From Sympetrum striolatum (taxonomy: Eukaryota > Arthropoda > Insecta > Odonata > Libellulidae): 64,000 nucleotides of DNA. The notes under the pieces are model-generated. The model was not told the origin of the DNA and did no database searches. It saw only the letters and a list, made by a program, of their open reading frames with translations. Both the position numbers and the translations under genes were made by a program. Positions 1 through 11,717 of this stretch are shown piece after piece (positions within the stretch are counted from its first letter, which is position 1; each line of letters starts with the position of its first letter). Location of the stretch: assembly GCA_947579665.1 (NCBI GenBank), contig OX388348.1, forward strand, positions 6,138,001 through 6,202,000, given 5' to 3'.

Positions 1-3000
1 AAATGTCGCGGGAATACTTGAAAATTCAGTGTTTTCTGTGAAACTCCGTCCCAATGGGAGATCTCTTTCCTCTTCAACCTTTTGTACTCATTTAACTGCT
101 TCAAATAGCAGTGGCTATATGGCCGCACTGTTATTAACCAAAAGCTGTTGCATTGTTTTCATGGTGTATAATTTTAAAGTAAAATGTGTAGCAGTTGCTT
201 AAATGAATACATTTATCCGTAAGACCTCCCTTTAAAGTGAGTTGTGACTTCCATTTAAGGTAATTTTTTCTTCTTCTGTAGAGATAACTTATTCTATAAA
301 TTCCTTATATATGCATATCTTTTATATTAAGTATTGAAACCTGTATATTTTTCACTAATCCAAGGTGTTATGTCTTTGACATTAAGAGTAGTTCTTTTAA
401 AACTGCGACACTTCGTTGTTGTCTTTTTCTGCCATCTTAATTCAGGATGTGAACAACGTTTTAAATAAAATTTATTCGATAATTTAATCTGAAGTTATCG
501 CCTTATCCTTTAGCAAAAGGAAAACTATTTGCTTTCTTCAGTTTTCTGTAATTCTTACTTTTCCTGTATTCATTATAAATTCTTAACTTACGAATTATCT
601 CGTTTTTGTGTATAAGCTTTTCATTATGTTTCTTCCGTAAAAATTTAGAGAATTCAATGTTCGTTTAACAACAAAAGCAAATTCCGCGCGAATTTAATGC
701 AGGACAATGAGCTAACTCTCATCTTTTAAAATTATATAACAAGTTTTCAATCAGCCTGAAAGAAAACATTCTCCTATTTTGTTATTTTTATCGTAAATCC
801 TATTATATAAAAATTATCTCCAGACTTATTCAAGAATCTAAAGAGTGAAATGTAAATCTCAACGTTTGTCTGAGGAAACTCTTTCGAGAAACAATCTTCT
901 ACCTTCTCTCTCTTAATAAATCTGTCCAACTTTGGACATGATTTGCGTCGCATTTCATAATTTACCTAATCACTCGAGGAAAATTAAATTTATAAGACCG
1001 CAGTCGTCTGGTTTAAGGACGGAGAGACAACTGAGAAGTCTTTAAAATGTTGTTGAGGGCGTGTCTTGTTCAGGGAAAAACTTTCTAACTTTGAATATCA
1101 CTCTTGCTACTTAATGTCAGAACAAGGAACCTCCCCCATTTGGTTGGTTAATTTGGAACATTGTAAAGGGGTGAGAATAGACTTTAAGGAGACAGATGCC
1201 ATCTAAGATAATGTAGGAGTAAATAATTGATACAACTCGCTCGAAAATTGGGAATCTTATGCTTATTTTTACCCTTCGTTTGTTTGGATTTTAAGTGCCT
1301 GAAAATGTATAATTTTTGTCATTCCATTTTGCATTGCATATTATCTTCATACTTTCAGAGACCACTCTAATGAATGTCCTTATTGCTTTAGGAAAAATTG
1401 TGTTAGTCAGGAAAGTGAAGTTTTCGGCCAGCAGTTGATGTTACTTAGAGTTTTATACTTAATTAAGGGTTTTAATTAACTAATGAATCTCTCAAAACTT
1501 TCTCTCTCAAAGCTATGCACCAATCTATAAAATATGAAACAATAGATAATTCCCATACAGGATCAAAGAAAACAAATTCCACGTTTTATTAATTCGATCA
1601 GTAAAAGTCTCACTTAACAATCCGATTATGGTTACGTGATATTTCGAATCTTTCCTTTGCCTTTCTTTACGGAGTACGCAATTTTTTTCATGTGCCTGAC
1701 GTCTGCTAGAAACATTTTGATTGTATAGAATTCTTCGTGACATACCCTTAAAAATGTTGGATACAAAACGTCCTCTTTAAGTCATTTGTCCGTCATTAAC
1801 GACGAATGGAATTGAAAACTCCTTGAAATCTGCTATGAGTGCGTCAAGGTTTGTGTTCATTAAAATGAGAAATTCTGTACACACGGACTCATGTTACTTC
1901 ATCCCAAGGGCAGCGGATTGCTAGATAATACACCTTCATTTCAGTAATAGGTTGACCTCATAGACGTCCTCATAGTGCGGCGTTTTAATTTCATTCTCGC
2001 AGTAGATGACCCATTATCACGTACTCGCCAAGTACACGAAGAGAATATGGAAAACACACGTTGACCTAGTGAAGCGAAATTAAGGTTAGAATCATTCACA
2101 GACGTGGTCCATGAAAAGGGAACGGAATACTTGCTTATCCAAACACCTGAATAATAAGTGTAATTCATAACATCCTTATTTTCTTCAAAGAAGCGGAATC
2201 GTGACGTTTTCGTGGCCTAAATGGAATTAAAGTTTCCGATTTGCTGTTGTATAATAGTTGGAAGTACTTAATAACCAAACGACTTCTTATTTTTTCACGA
2301 TTTTCGTTAATAGATGAGTGAGTGACGCAAAGCAATATTTACAAAGCATATTTTATCGTATTCTCTGTATTGATTTATGGCAAATTTGATCGTGACTACG
2401 TATCAGATGGCCTAAACTGGAGTGATTTTCATTAATAATTACATTCGGAGGTAATGCTAATTCGCGAATCAAATACAATCAACTCTGTAAATTCCATAAA
2501 TTTAAATGTGCCCTTTTTATAAACAAATCTTTATGTTGAAAATTTATATAATTTACTGTTAACATACAATATGCAATATAAATATCCCACCGTACTTACT
2601 GCAACCATTAAGAAGATATTCAGGAATTTGAGATTACATTCTTAGAATGACTCTTGGGATGCTTTTTCCAGACTTTAATCAGTTGAATGGAGTCTGTTGA
2701 CGTTCGGTTAACATGTAATCAATACTCCACAACGCTATCTTGTGTACGAAGTTCGTTGTTTCAATTAATTGGTTATCGTTTCACTGGATTAAGTTATAGG
2801 AAATTGAAATAAATTCTTTTGAACAGATTCCATCAGCAAACTGATGAAGATTGTTTGTATCGTATGTGCAATATTAATAAGTTCTCGGGCTTTTATCTTT
2901 CTCGAATATTCACTAAAGGTAATTTTAATTTCTGATCCTAAAGTGCAGCGACTGTTGTTAAAAGCAAAAGTTGATGTCTCCGTACGATCCTTAATGCGTG

Positions 3001-6000
3001 CGGTTTGTTTCACGCGCACCAAGAACGCAAGTCCAAATAATATGTCATCGTATGAGTAGGCAACCAGTTCTCGGACAGACAATGCACTTCGTCCGATATT
3101 TTCCACCTTGACCTTATTTTTGTAGTTAAGAGTGGATCTAATATGTATCCCATATTTAGAAGGATCTAAAATCGACTGTATCGAGCATTGTTCACTATCG
3201 AGAAATTTTACAGGGACCTTCTCATAAAATTATTCTATCGCAAACCATTGAACGAATATTAGTTTAGAGTGGAATATATTAAATTCACGGCATGAATAGA
3301 TATTTTTATAGTTTTACTAAGGGTTAGGCGTTTGCTCCAAAGACCCTCAGCATGGAGATGAATGATTCTGAAATGTGAAAAGGTGAAAAAACCATTAACC
3401 TGAGGAAGGTTCATAAGTTCATCCGCGATGAGGCGAAGAAATGAAATCCCCGTCAAGTGCGACCTTTTTCATAAGTCCCGCCGTATATTCTTCTACGACA
3501 ACATGAGGTCAAGTCGGATTATACATTATTTCCCGGAGAAATGACGTTTACGACGTCGGCGTAAGGCGACGCGGTTTGGGTGTAAGCAAAGGATCTTTAT
3601 GTGGCGGAGGATTGTGTGCCGAGGCGTGAGAAAATACAGCGTGTGGGAGCATGGATTGGAGGGACCTTCGGACATTATTAAATGTTGTTAGGGCTTAAAT
3701 TTCAAACTTTAATTTTAAATTTAATGTGGTGAGTACGATTGATTTATTAAAATGAAAAAATCTATTTTGTCTGTGAACTATGAAGCTTATTTTGGGTAAA
3801 ATAGGATGACATAGTTCTCGCGAAATATAAAAAGTAACGATAATTACAGACGACACTGTCAAAGAATTAGTTGATTCCAAATTATTTAAAAAATAACTTC
3901 ATCCTGACACAAAATATAGTTAATTTATAGTCCCATTTATGATAAATCACATATTGTAGTTTCACATAGTTTGCGAAGAAATTCTATATAATTTGTACGA
4001 AAAATTGGAAACACATTTTATTTTCATCGTCAGTAGTGTTGCTAGTTAAAATAAAGTGAAGGAAAAAGCAGTTGAGTGTGCTTTAATTTACAGTCGTTGT
4101 AAGCAAACGGTTTTAACAGTGATTGAACAGAATTATGTACTTTTCGTGTCTATTTTACAGTTGTTAACATAGCTAAAATTCCCTGTTCTGTTGAGAGCAC
4201 TAATTGCCACTATTTTTTAACATCCATTATTGTCTTTCATAACTGCTACTAAACTTTCAACTCCATAATACATTCCAGATGACGAACTCAAAACAATAAA
4301 TAGCTTTCAGAAGAGTAGCTTCAACACACGTGGCCTGTGTAACATTGCCTCAATCCATACAAAAACGTTTTGAGAGTAATCATAGTCAAAATATTGTAGA
4401 AAACAAAATATGATTCATTATACAATTTACAACGCGTATGCCATACCAATGCAATCAGATATGTTACAGCTTGAGTTTTCCATTCGTCGTAAGAACGTTT
4501 AAAAAAATATCGAATTAATGGTGAAATCGTAACCGTTCTTGAAGTTTGGAAAAATGATAGAAACCAATGGACTAAAATTGGAATAAGTGTCCAGAATTGG
4601 CCTTTATGCCTTTATATTAGACTAATATGGAGTTCAGAATGTATCTAAGTCTATTTACTATTAATTTCGAGAAAGAAGAGTTATCAAAGGTTATTGGATT
4701 AACATAAGTTTTCGTTTGATCATAAACGTCACCACCTTGCCAGAAGGCCAACTAGCAATGTGACTTCAAATAAATAATATGTGAGGAGGTTTGCTGCTGT
4801 GAGATATGCGCAATGTACCGATATTTAAAGATTTATTTGAGAGAATATTGTTAATGAAGGAAGACTCCATGCAAGGGAAATGTAGTACTGTATTAACACG
4901 GAGTATTAGTATATACTTTTAGTATTATTATACCGAATGTATTAATGATAATGGTACATACTCTACTATCTGTCCATTTTAATATAATCATGAAAAAGTT
5001 ACTTTCCATCAGTAATATAATCAATTGGTATTATAAACATATTTTATGTTTATATTGCTGTTACATATATTTAAGTTTTAAGTATGCTTAAAGAAGACAA
5101 ATTTGTGGTGACTAAGTGGATACCTAGAATTTTATATTAAATTTATGTATAATTATATATGTATTGCTTCTGTTTGCGGTAGCAGTTGTCGGAACACGTA
5201 TTGTTTGATATTCGGCCGAGTTTGCGTTTGTAATGGCAAAAGGCACAGCATATAAAGACGGGATTAAAGCCGTGATGGAGAGATGATGTTATCCTCTTCT
5301 ATTTCGTAGGCGAATCCTAGAGCAGGTGGTTAGTCCCAACAAACTGCCAAGAAACATCTGAAGATCCGTCGAGTGCTTTTTTTTCATCCCCACGATGGCC
5401 TTGAGGCGCGAATTCCTCCATTTTTGGCGGCTCGTGACCCGCATGGACGATTCTGCGAGAATGTTGGTCCTCCGTTTTGGGCAAAGAGTGGCGGTTCCTT
5501 TAATTAAAATGGATTTGTGTGCGTGAGTGATAGTGCGTCAACACGCTTTGTGCGTTTTTAATACAGAGAGAGTCTGAGGGAAGTTAATTAGTGCTTCGGA
5601 TAAACTTGCTGGATGCACCATCCGAAGACGTTTAAGTTGTTGGTAAGTATTGTTTCTACAGGTCGTGTTCCTTCGTAGAATGAAATGCCGGTGGAAAGTT
5701 CTGTTGCGTCGTGTTTGTTTGAGGGAAGATGAAGTACTCCCATAAAATTAGTGAAATATTTGATAATCTGACCTCTGTCTCTTCCGCTTTTCCTTTGGTT
5801 TACATGGTCTATTTATGTTTGTCACGTTAGAGGCGAATCGTTCACTGAAACTCATTCGAGTGGTAATACAAATTCACTGCTGACATCAGAATCGATAAAA
5901 CATGTGACTTCCAATATTAAGCGGTCGATTGTGCACTTGCTTTTCGGATCAAATTAAGAATCAAATCGAAATTAATTTTTCTTATAGAGGTCCATATGTG

Positions 6001-6972
6001 ATTCGAAAGAGCAAAATAATGTATTTATTCGATGGATCGAACGAAGTAAAAATCGAAGAATTAGAATCACAATTTCAAAATTAATGAACAAATTCGTCAA
6101 CAAATTAAATCCACTTTGATTTCCCTCACTGCGTTTGCTTCAACAGTCAGGGGTTATGCAAAATATCACAAGGAAAGTTTTAAAAGTATATTGAACATGA
6201 GGGTGTGCACCCGGAAAAATCCCAACGAAAAATGTCATAAATTTTGATTTGGTATTCGCCGAGTGGAAATAATTGCGAAAAATGTTTTTCCTAAATGATT
6301 CATCCTTTACTTTTCTATGGTTTATAGACAGAAATTATTGATAGAGAACTCAATAGTTTTCGTGATTATTAAATATTATTGCTCGTATGAATAACTTAAA
6401 TGTGCATAATGCAGAAGAGTTTTTGGACAAAATCTCCCATAGGCAAATATATTCACACGTAAATGATTAGGTGAATCAAATCGTCCCACGAATTAAAAAA
6501 AAAACGTTTCCAATTTTCATAAACATTAAACTTGCTATGGATTTGAAGGTATGTCTGGGAATGATCATAGCTCTCAAATTAGGCTAGTAAGGAAAAAAGT
6601 AACTAATAAATCCAAAATAAAATTTGCTTAGAGCGAATATGGATTACTCTCAAATATTAACATGTTTCCCATCAATGAGGGTCTATTCGCATCGCAATTT
6701 AAAAACTGAAAAAAGGGAGGAAAGTCATTGGCTTCTAATACAATGCAGTGCAATGTGCTGAACTTGAGTTTTAACAATTGCGAATGAGTTACTTTATATC
6801 ATTGTGAATATTTGATCACTGTTAAAGAAGCGAAATGAGAATTTCCAGATATTAAAAACGTTGTTCATAAAATGGGATACTTTAAGATGTTCATTAAGGA
6901 AATTAGATAAGTAAAACGAATAAAATATTATATAGATGTTCTTTTATGCTGCACAGAGATGAAATACTTTAT
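1..6972. other. AT-rich non-coding DNA, probably intron or intergenic
   Basis: No frame here has a recognisable domain or convincing codon bias; the longest are about 105 codons and overlap on opposite strands. Two GC-richer patches stand out, at about 3470-3670 (several CpGs, and a TGACGTTTACGACGTC stretch resembling paired CRE half-sites) and at about 5200-5720. The second patch contains a GTAAGT near 5643 that could be a plus-strand splice donor, but nothing upstream reads as a coding exon. If the minus-strand gene starting at 25487 is real, this may be part of its first intron. Confidence 0.6.
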
Positions 6973-7025
6973 GTTAGTAAGGAAAAGAACACTTTGTCTT
7001 AGTTCCACAGGATAATTTATTGTGC

Positions 7026-7059
7026 GACCGGTTTTGACTAAGGTTTAGTCATCTTCTGG
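7026..7059 (-). other. Hammerhead-ribozyme-like motif (degenerate)
   Basis: On the minus strand the stretch reads CAGAAGA, then a perfect stem TGACTAA/TTAGTCA closed by ACC, then AAA and CCGGTC. The layout mimics the hammerhead core: CUGANGA, stem II, GAAA, stem III. Three things argue against an active ribozyme: the U of CUGA is A, the G of GAAA is A, and one extra base lies between the first core and the stem. No clear cleavage triplet with a closing stem I is visible. A related motif lies at 39761-39818. Hammerhead motifs are known in Penelope-like elements of arthropods; a link to those is inference only. Confidence 0.3.
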
Positions 7060-7064
7060 CAGAG

Positions 7065-7104
7065 ATTACAAAAAGTGACACACATATTACAAAAAGTGAC
7101 ACAT
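7065..7104. repeat. Tandem duplication of a 21-bp unit
   Basis: ATTACAAAAAGTGACACACAT at 7065-7085 is followed directly by a near-identical copy at 7086-7104. It lies inside the foldback element and is probably replication slippage within it. Confidence 0.75.
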
Positions 7105-7834
7105 GAGTCGACAAGAACAAAAATTAGGGGAGGGGTGCGTTAAGGGTTGGGAAAGAATGAGGGGAGGAACTGAGACAAAGTGCTCTTTTTCTTACTAACG
7201 TTATGGAGTTCCACAAAGTGACAGCTTCGTCAATTGATTTTATTTTGAAATACTTAATTATTCAATTGAATCACAACTTTTTTCCTCTAAAATATGAGCG
7301 TTTATAAATTTTGAGCGTTAAGCAGTAAAAGTTAAAAAATCGCGTAGATTTTGTAAATTCACTTCTTTGAGACAGTCTATTGCAAATCCTGTTGTGTTTC
7401 AACTGCTCAGGAAATTATTTCTGTGGCTTCTAATGGAAATATTCTTCGAAGATAACACAAAATATCTTAAAATGCTGAGTTTATGAAATTGAGATTTGAG
7501 ATTGTTTTCAACAAAAAAACGCGATGACCATATATTGAGTAGATGCCCCTTTTCAGACACATATCTGAAGAAACTTTTTCTTCAAAAAGGAAGCAAATAG
7601 AAAGCAACAAAAGGAGAACGATGCTTTGAAGAATTTAGGGAACATTGAGAAGCCGGTCAGGGAACCAAAACTACCAATGACAGAGAAGAATATCAACTGA
7701 GAAAATGAGATTGAAGTCATTTAACGCCATTCACCTGTTATATGGAAGATATTTCTTTTAGATTTGATCTCACCGAGTAAGGACATTTTATTAGCTAGCA
7801 AAATGGAGGTTTTTATATATATTTTTCGGGTGTT

Positions 7835-8640
7835 TTGCTTTCAAATATGAACCGCCACCGAGTCTTTGTAAGTTCATTCATTTTACTCGTTCAAAATATT
7901 TCAATCGGTGTATTTTTCATCTCCTCCTCGATTGGGAAACCAGAAGATATGATTTCAACTTTTTCCGCCATTCGTCACCACCTGAAATTGTCCTTTCGTA
8001 TTACGCTGGTGCTTCGCTCTCCTTTGTATCCTCATATTTCCATATGCGTCATATTCACCCGTAGCATCGGAGGGTTGCTGATTCACCTCTTCCTCCCCCG
8101 CCTCCTCTCCTGCCCCCGCCCCATTTCCGCCGCCGGAGGCTTGAAGCGCGGACAATTCAGTCATCTATTTCCGCAGAGTGATATCCACAATTTCATAACT
8201 CGTTGGCGGAGGAGAAGTTGATTGGTAGCGCATGTCCGTGGCACAAGGCTTCATCAAGACTCTGTTTTGCCCACTTACTTTTCGCTTTTCCGCGACGAGT
8301 GGATGCCGTCGGAGATACAGGGCTAGCGGCCCTCACTTGTTTTCTCTTAATCAATTGAAGGCTTGACCCAATTCTAATTCTCTTTGCCTCCGTAATTCCT
8401 TTGTGAGTTTTAGGAGTGCCGACTAAAATGGTTCGGACGTTTGGGATTATTAATGTATCTTCGGGCTCTAAAGGAAGTGCATTTGGTATCGCGATGGTCA
8501 TTAGAAGCAGATCGCTGAAATATGTGAGACTCGCATCTTTCTGGCATATCTCGATTTCTTGTCCCTATCTGGAAATCCTTGCTTCCGATCTGCTACAACT
8601 CTAGCCTCTTAATGGTTACTCGCTCCGGAATCGGTTGAGT
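7835..8640 (-). other. GC-richer patch with two adjacent unrecognised minus-strand frames
   Basis: This patch is clearly richer in G+C than its flanks. On the minus strand, a 102-codon frame (8501-8193) is followed by a 69-codon frame (8164-7955). The first contains a basic, Ser/Thr/Pro-rich stretch (QLIKRKQVRAASPVSPTAST, about residues 49-68) and a Lys-rich segment (RRGKAKSKWAKQS). The second has a Gly/Ala/Glu low-complexity run (ASGGGNGAGAGEEAGEEEV). The basic, disordered character resembles tails of pogo-type transposases or nuclear proteins, but no domain is recognisable, and stops separate the two frames. It may be a decayed transposase or retrocopy, or simply non-coding sequence. Confidence 0.2.
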
Positions 8641-11621
8641 TGCTGTTCCAAAGAGCATTTCCTTTTTTCTTTGTGTTACTTGTATCTGTGCTAAAGTCTC
8701 TTTGTTTCGTTATTTCAATTTCACCACATTGGCTCCCACTATGAGAAAACACTGCAAATACTTGCAAAATAAAATGACATGCCTATTAATAGTACTTACA
8801 TAATGTGTATTTTTACTAAAAACAATATTTAATTATTTTCCACTGTCTTCTCTCCTTGAATACTTTACAGCACCCTTGGATCTTTGTTTGACTTCAGTCT
8901 GAAACACTTCTTTTTCGTTTGAAAAAATATGATGGAAAATTGGTATGTATCCTTCAATATCTCAGATGTGTTTAATTTTTAAATATAATTTATCCTCCGA
9001 GTTACTTAAACAATTAAATGTATTATTATTTTGATTTGAAAATCCGCACTACGGTGATGCAATTTACGTGGAATTTTTGAAACCGGAAATCAAAATCACA
9101 ATCGGTTATATTTAGGAATCTGTACCGGACTTCAGCAGTCGCTAAACTTACTATTTCTTTTCTCTGAGCTAATGGTTTGAGGAGGCAACAACTAACATCA
9201 TTTATTGGAATGTTCTTAAGCCGACCAGCAACGAAATGCAGACAAGCTGCTTAATTCAGTGTCGCTTCACATTTTAACCACTTACGTCATTGAAGCTTTG
9301 CGTATTCATTCTTCTAACAGCTATCGTTATATTGTATGTTCGTTTCTGGAAAGCTTTAGAATGAGCTAAGAAAAATTAAATAATGTTATGAAACACTTTT
9401 ACCAATAGAAACAAAATTCTCTCTTTGGAAAAACACTGAATAATGAGCATTTGTCCAGATTGAGTGACGCAACTTCCCGCGCGCCTTATTTCGCGGTTAA
9501 AATATTTCCGTATCTGCATTTTAGGGAAAAGGTCCTTAATTTACTTTCAGGGTAAATTATAAAAAGACTTTAATTCAGCATACGATAGTGGTGACAAGTT
9601 ATGGTAGTAAATTACGTGCTTAATTCATTCAACTTCTTATTAGTGTATTTTTTGTTTTTTTTTTTTATTTCATAATATTTGTTTTGATTACGTCGTTTTT
9701 GCTCTGATAAGGATGTCGAATTGTGAGAGGATGTGATGTCTTTGATAATTATTTGATCCTAAATTTGAAAAAGTACTTAAAGTAAATTTTCGTAGTTAAG
9801 TCAAGATGAACAAGTATAGCATAGAAAATGTGAATATTACTCAGATTTAATGTAAAACAGAGATAATAAAAGTTTACATCAGATCTCAATCCTTCCAAAG
9901 ATACCTCAAGAAGCAGACTGTTAAGTTTATCTTCGAAAAATTTTCCATCGATTTACGTCTCAAGATTTATAATATTCGTACGATTTAAATATACATGGCT
10001 CTGCCACTGGCAGATCGGGGGTCTAAATCTTATGTAATATTTATGCATGTTTCCATTCAAGGATGAAGAGGCGTAATTCGATCGTTTTCCTTTCATTTCG
10101 GTAACCCCTCGTTATTTCCAGAAGAGTCCATCATGATGCTCCCCGCGTACGGAGATTTATGCTGCCAACATATTCGAATGAGATACTGTTCGCCGTCAGA
10201 CTTAGCGAGCGGGCGTATCGCCAATAATTCATTCCGCTAAAGAACATAAATTTCGCGATTTTGCAGTCGGGGTAAGGAGAGAAGGATGAGCCGAAGAAGA
10301 GATTGAATTTTTTTGACAACGTCGTCTCTCATAAAAAATGCACTTTGCATGCTTCGTAGCGCACTTTTTGACTTTCAATTCCACTCTCCTCCGACGGCTT
10401 ATAAATACATTTGCGAGTGATATAGGGTGCTTACGTCATTCTTTTCGCAATCTATAGGACGTACATCCCAAGTAATACTTTATAATTTCATCATCTATAT
10501 CTCGAGTTCGACGCCATAGATAGTCAGTTTTATGCAGCAGTTGATTGTTTCCTTATTTGTATATCGCTTTTTTGATTCGAGTCCATTTAAAAGTGGTTGA
10601 GCAATGTGATGCTGGGTACCATCTTATCAGAAACAATTCTTCTTCCATCGCTCATTCAAACGGATATCCATTTCAAAATTTAAAGGCAGCCATTTCAAGT
10701 GGGGCTCCCGTTCTTTATCACGATCAACAAGTCGAAGAGGCAGTCTATTATCTAATGCATTTGAGATCGCAATTTTTTCTCACAAACAACTTTGATGCTT
10801 GTCCGAAGGTTAATCCAAGAATTTATTTATTCTTGCATCTAAAGGCAAACTAAAAATTCTGTTAATAATCACTTTATCAGTTAAGATAACGTTATAGTGA
10901 AAATGTGAAAGACTTCACTCAATTATTTGCGTACTGTACTTACTCTTTGAGATACTTTTAAATAAAATTACTTAGGCCTTCCGCAAATGATAGATTCAAT
11001 TCCTAATTTTTTTTCTTTTAGAAGATTTTGGTGAGTACGTGCTCAGGCAGAGCCGAGTACTCAGCTTTATCTGATAAAAAACGCACACGTTTTAATTATT
11101 TTTATCATCCATTCTAATATGTATATATAAGAAAAGATTTAAGTAAATTCAAACTATAGCTTCAAACCTAAATCAATTACGCATTTTTACGTCGATATAT
11201 TGAAAGAAGTGGGAAGGACCGTTGTCCTTATGACGTAAGTTGGAAATGTAAATATTCCCACTAAAAAGGATGCGCAAGGAAAAAATAAAAAAGGTTAGCA
11301 TTTTCCATACTATTTTTTTATAAAACCGATTTAAACCATTGAGTCAACTACTGGTCTTAGAAATTAAGTTGTAAAGTAGTAATAGAGTTCATTGACACAG
11401 TATTCTACATATTGAAACCCTACGTGATTCTGTAAAACCTTTTATTCTTCAAGTTTATATCATTAAAATGTAAAACTGAAATTTAACAGGATTTAATCTT
11501 CTGTATAAATCCTACGCAAAATTAAGTGAAATATAACAAGGAGTTAAGGTATAGGGTAATGTTTGTGAATTGTTTCACTTATGTCAATTCTTCTAATTAT
11601 TTTTACTTCTTGTTTTATAAT
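8641..11621. other. Non-coding AT-rich DNA with one GC-richer patch
   Basis: No gene is recognisable. A poly-T run lies at about 9650-9668. A GC-richer patch at about 10080-10420 has no coding signal. A plus-strand frame of 102 codons at 10545-10853 has no known motif, starts in an AT-rich context and has no visible splice sites, so it is not annotated as a gene. Confidence 0.55.
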
Positions 11622-11684
11622 AAATGACGATGGGTTAGATGGAAGAAGGGACTTTTAAGTCTCAATATCGCCCAAATAAAGACA

Positions 11685-11717
<33 letters not shown>
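11622..11717 (+). repeat. 3' tail of a dispersed retroelement ending in AATAAAG and (ATT)n
   Basis: The tail reads GGTTAGATGGAAGA, a short variable part, CTCAATATCGCC, AATAAAGAC, and then an (ATT)n microsatellite at about 11687-11717. The same string of blocks occurs at 48635-48700, also on the plus strand and also ending in an A/T-rich trinucleotide tail. A shared end followed by a simple-repeat tail is what 3' ends of LINEs or SINEs look like. The upstream parts of the two copies show no clear similarity, so the bodies are diverged or truncated. Confidence 0.6.

Larger units (their letters stand above)
6973..7199. repeat. Foldback element with 34-bp terminal inverted repeats
   Basis: The left arm 6973-7006 (GTTAGTAAGGAAAAGAACAC...) matches the reverse complement of the right arm 7166-7199 at 31 of 34 positions by eye. 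The 227-bp unit contains no open frame. It contains a short conserved-looking motif at 7026-7059 and a 21-bp tandem duplication at 7065-7104. It is probably a short non-autonomous mobile element or the terminal part of a larger one. No clear target-site duplication is visible, and the superfamily is unknown. Confidence 0.7.

Noticed and set aside
7026..7059. Active hammerhead ribozyme
   Set aside because: Invariant core positions are changed and there is an extra base before stem II; listed only as a hammerhead-like motif.
10545..10853. 102-codon plus-strand frame
   Set aside because: No recognised domain, no codon bias different from surroundings, no splice sites; expected by chance in 64 kb.
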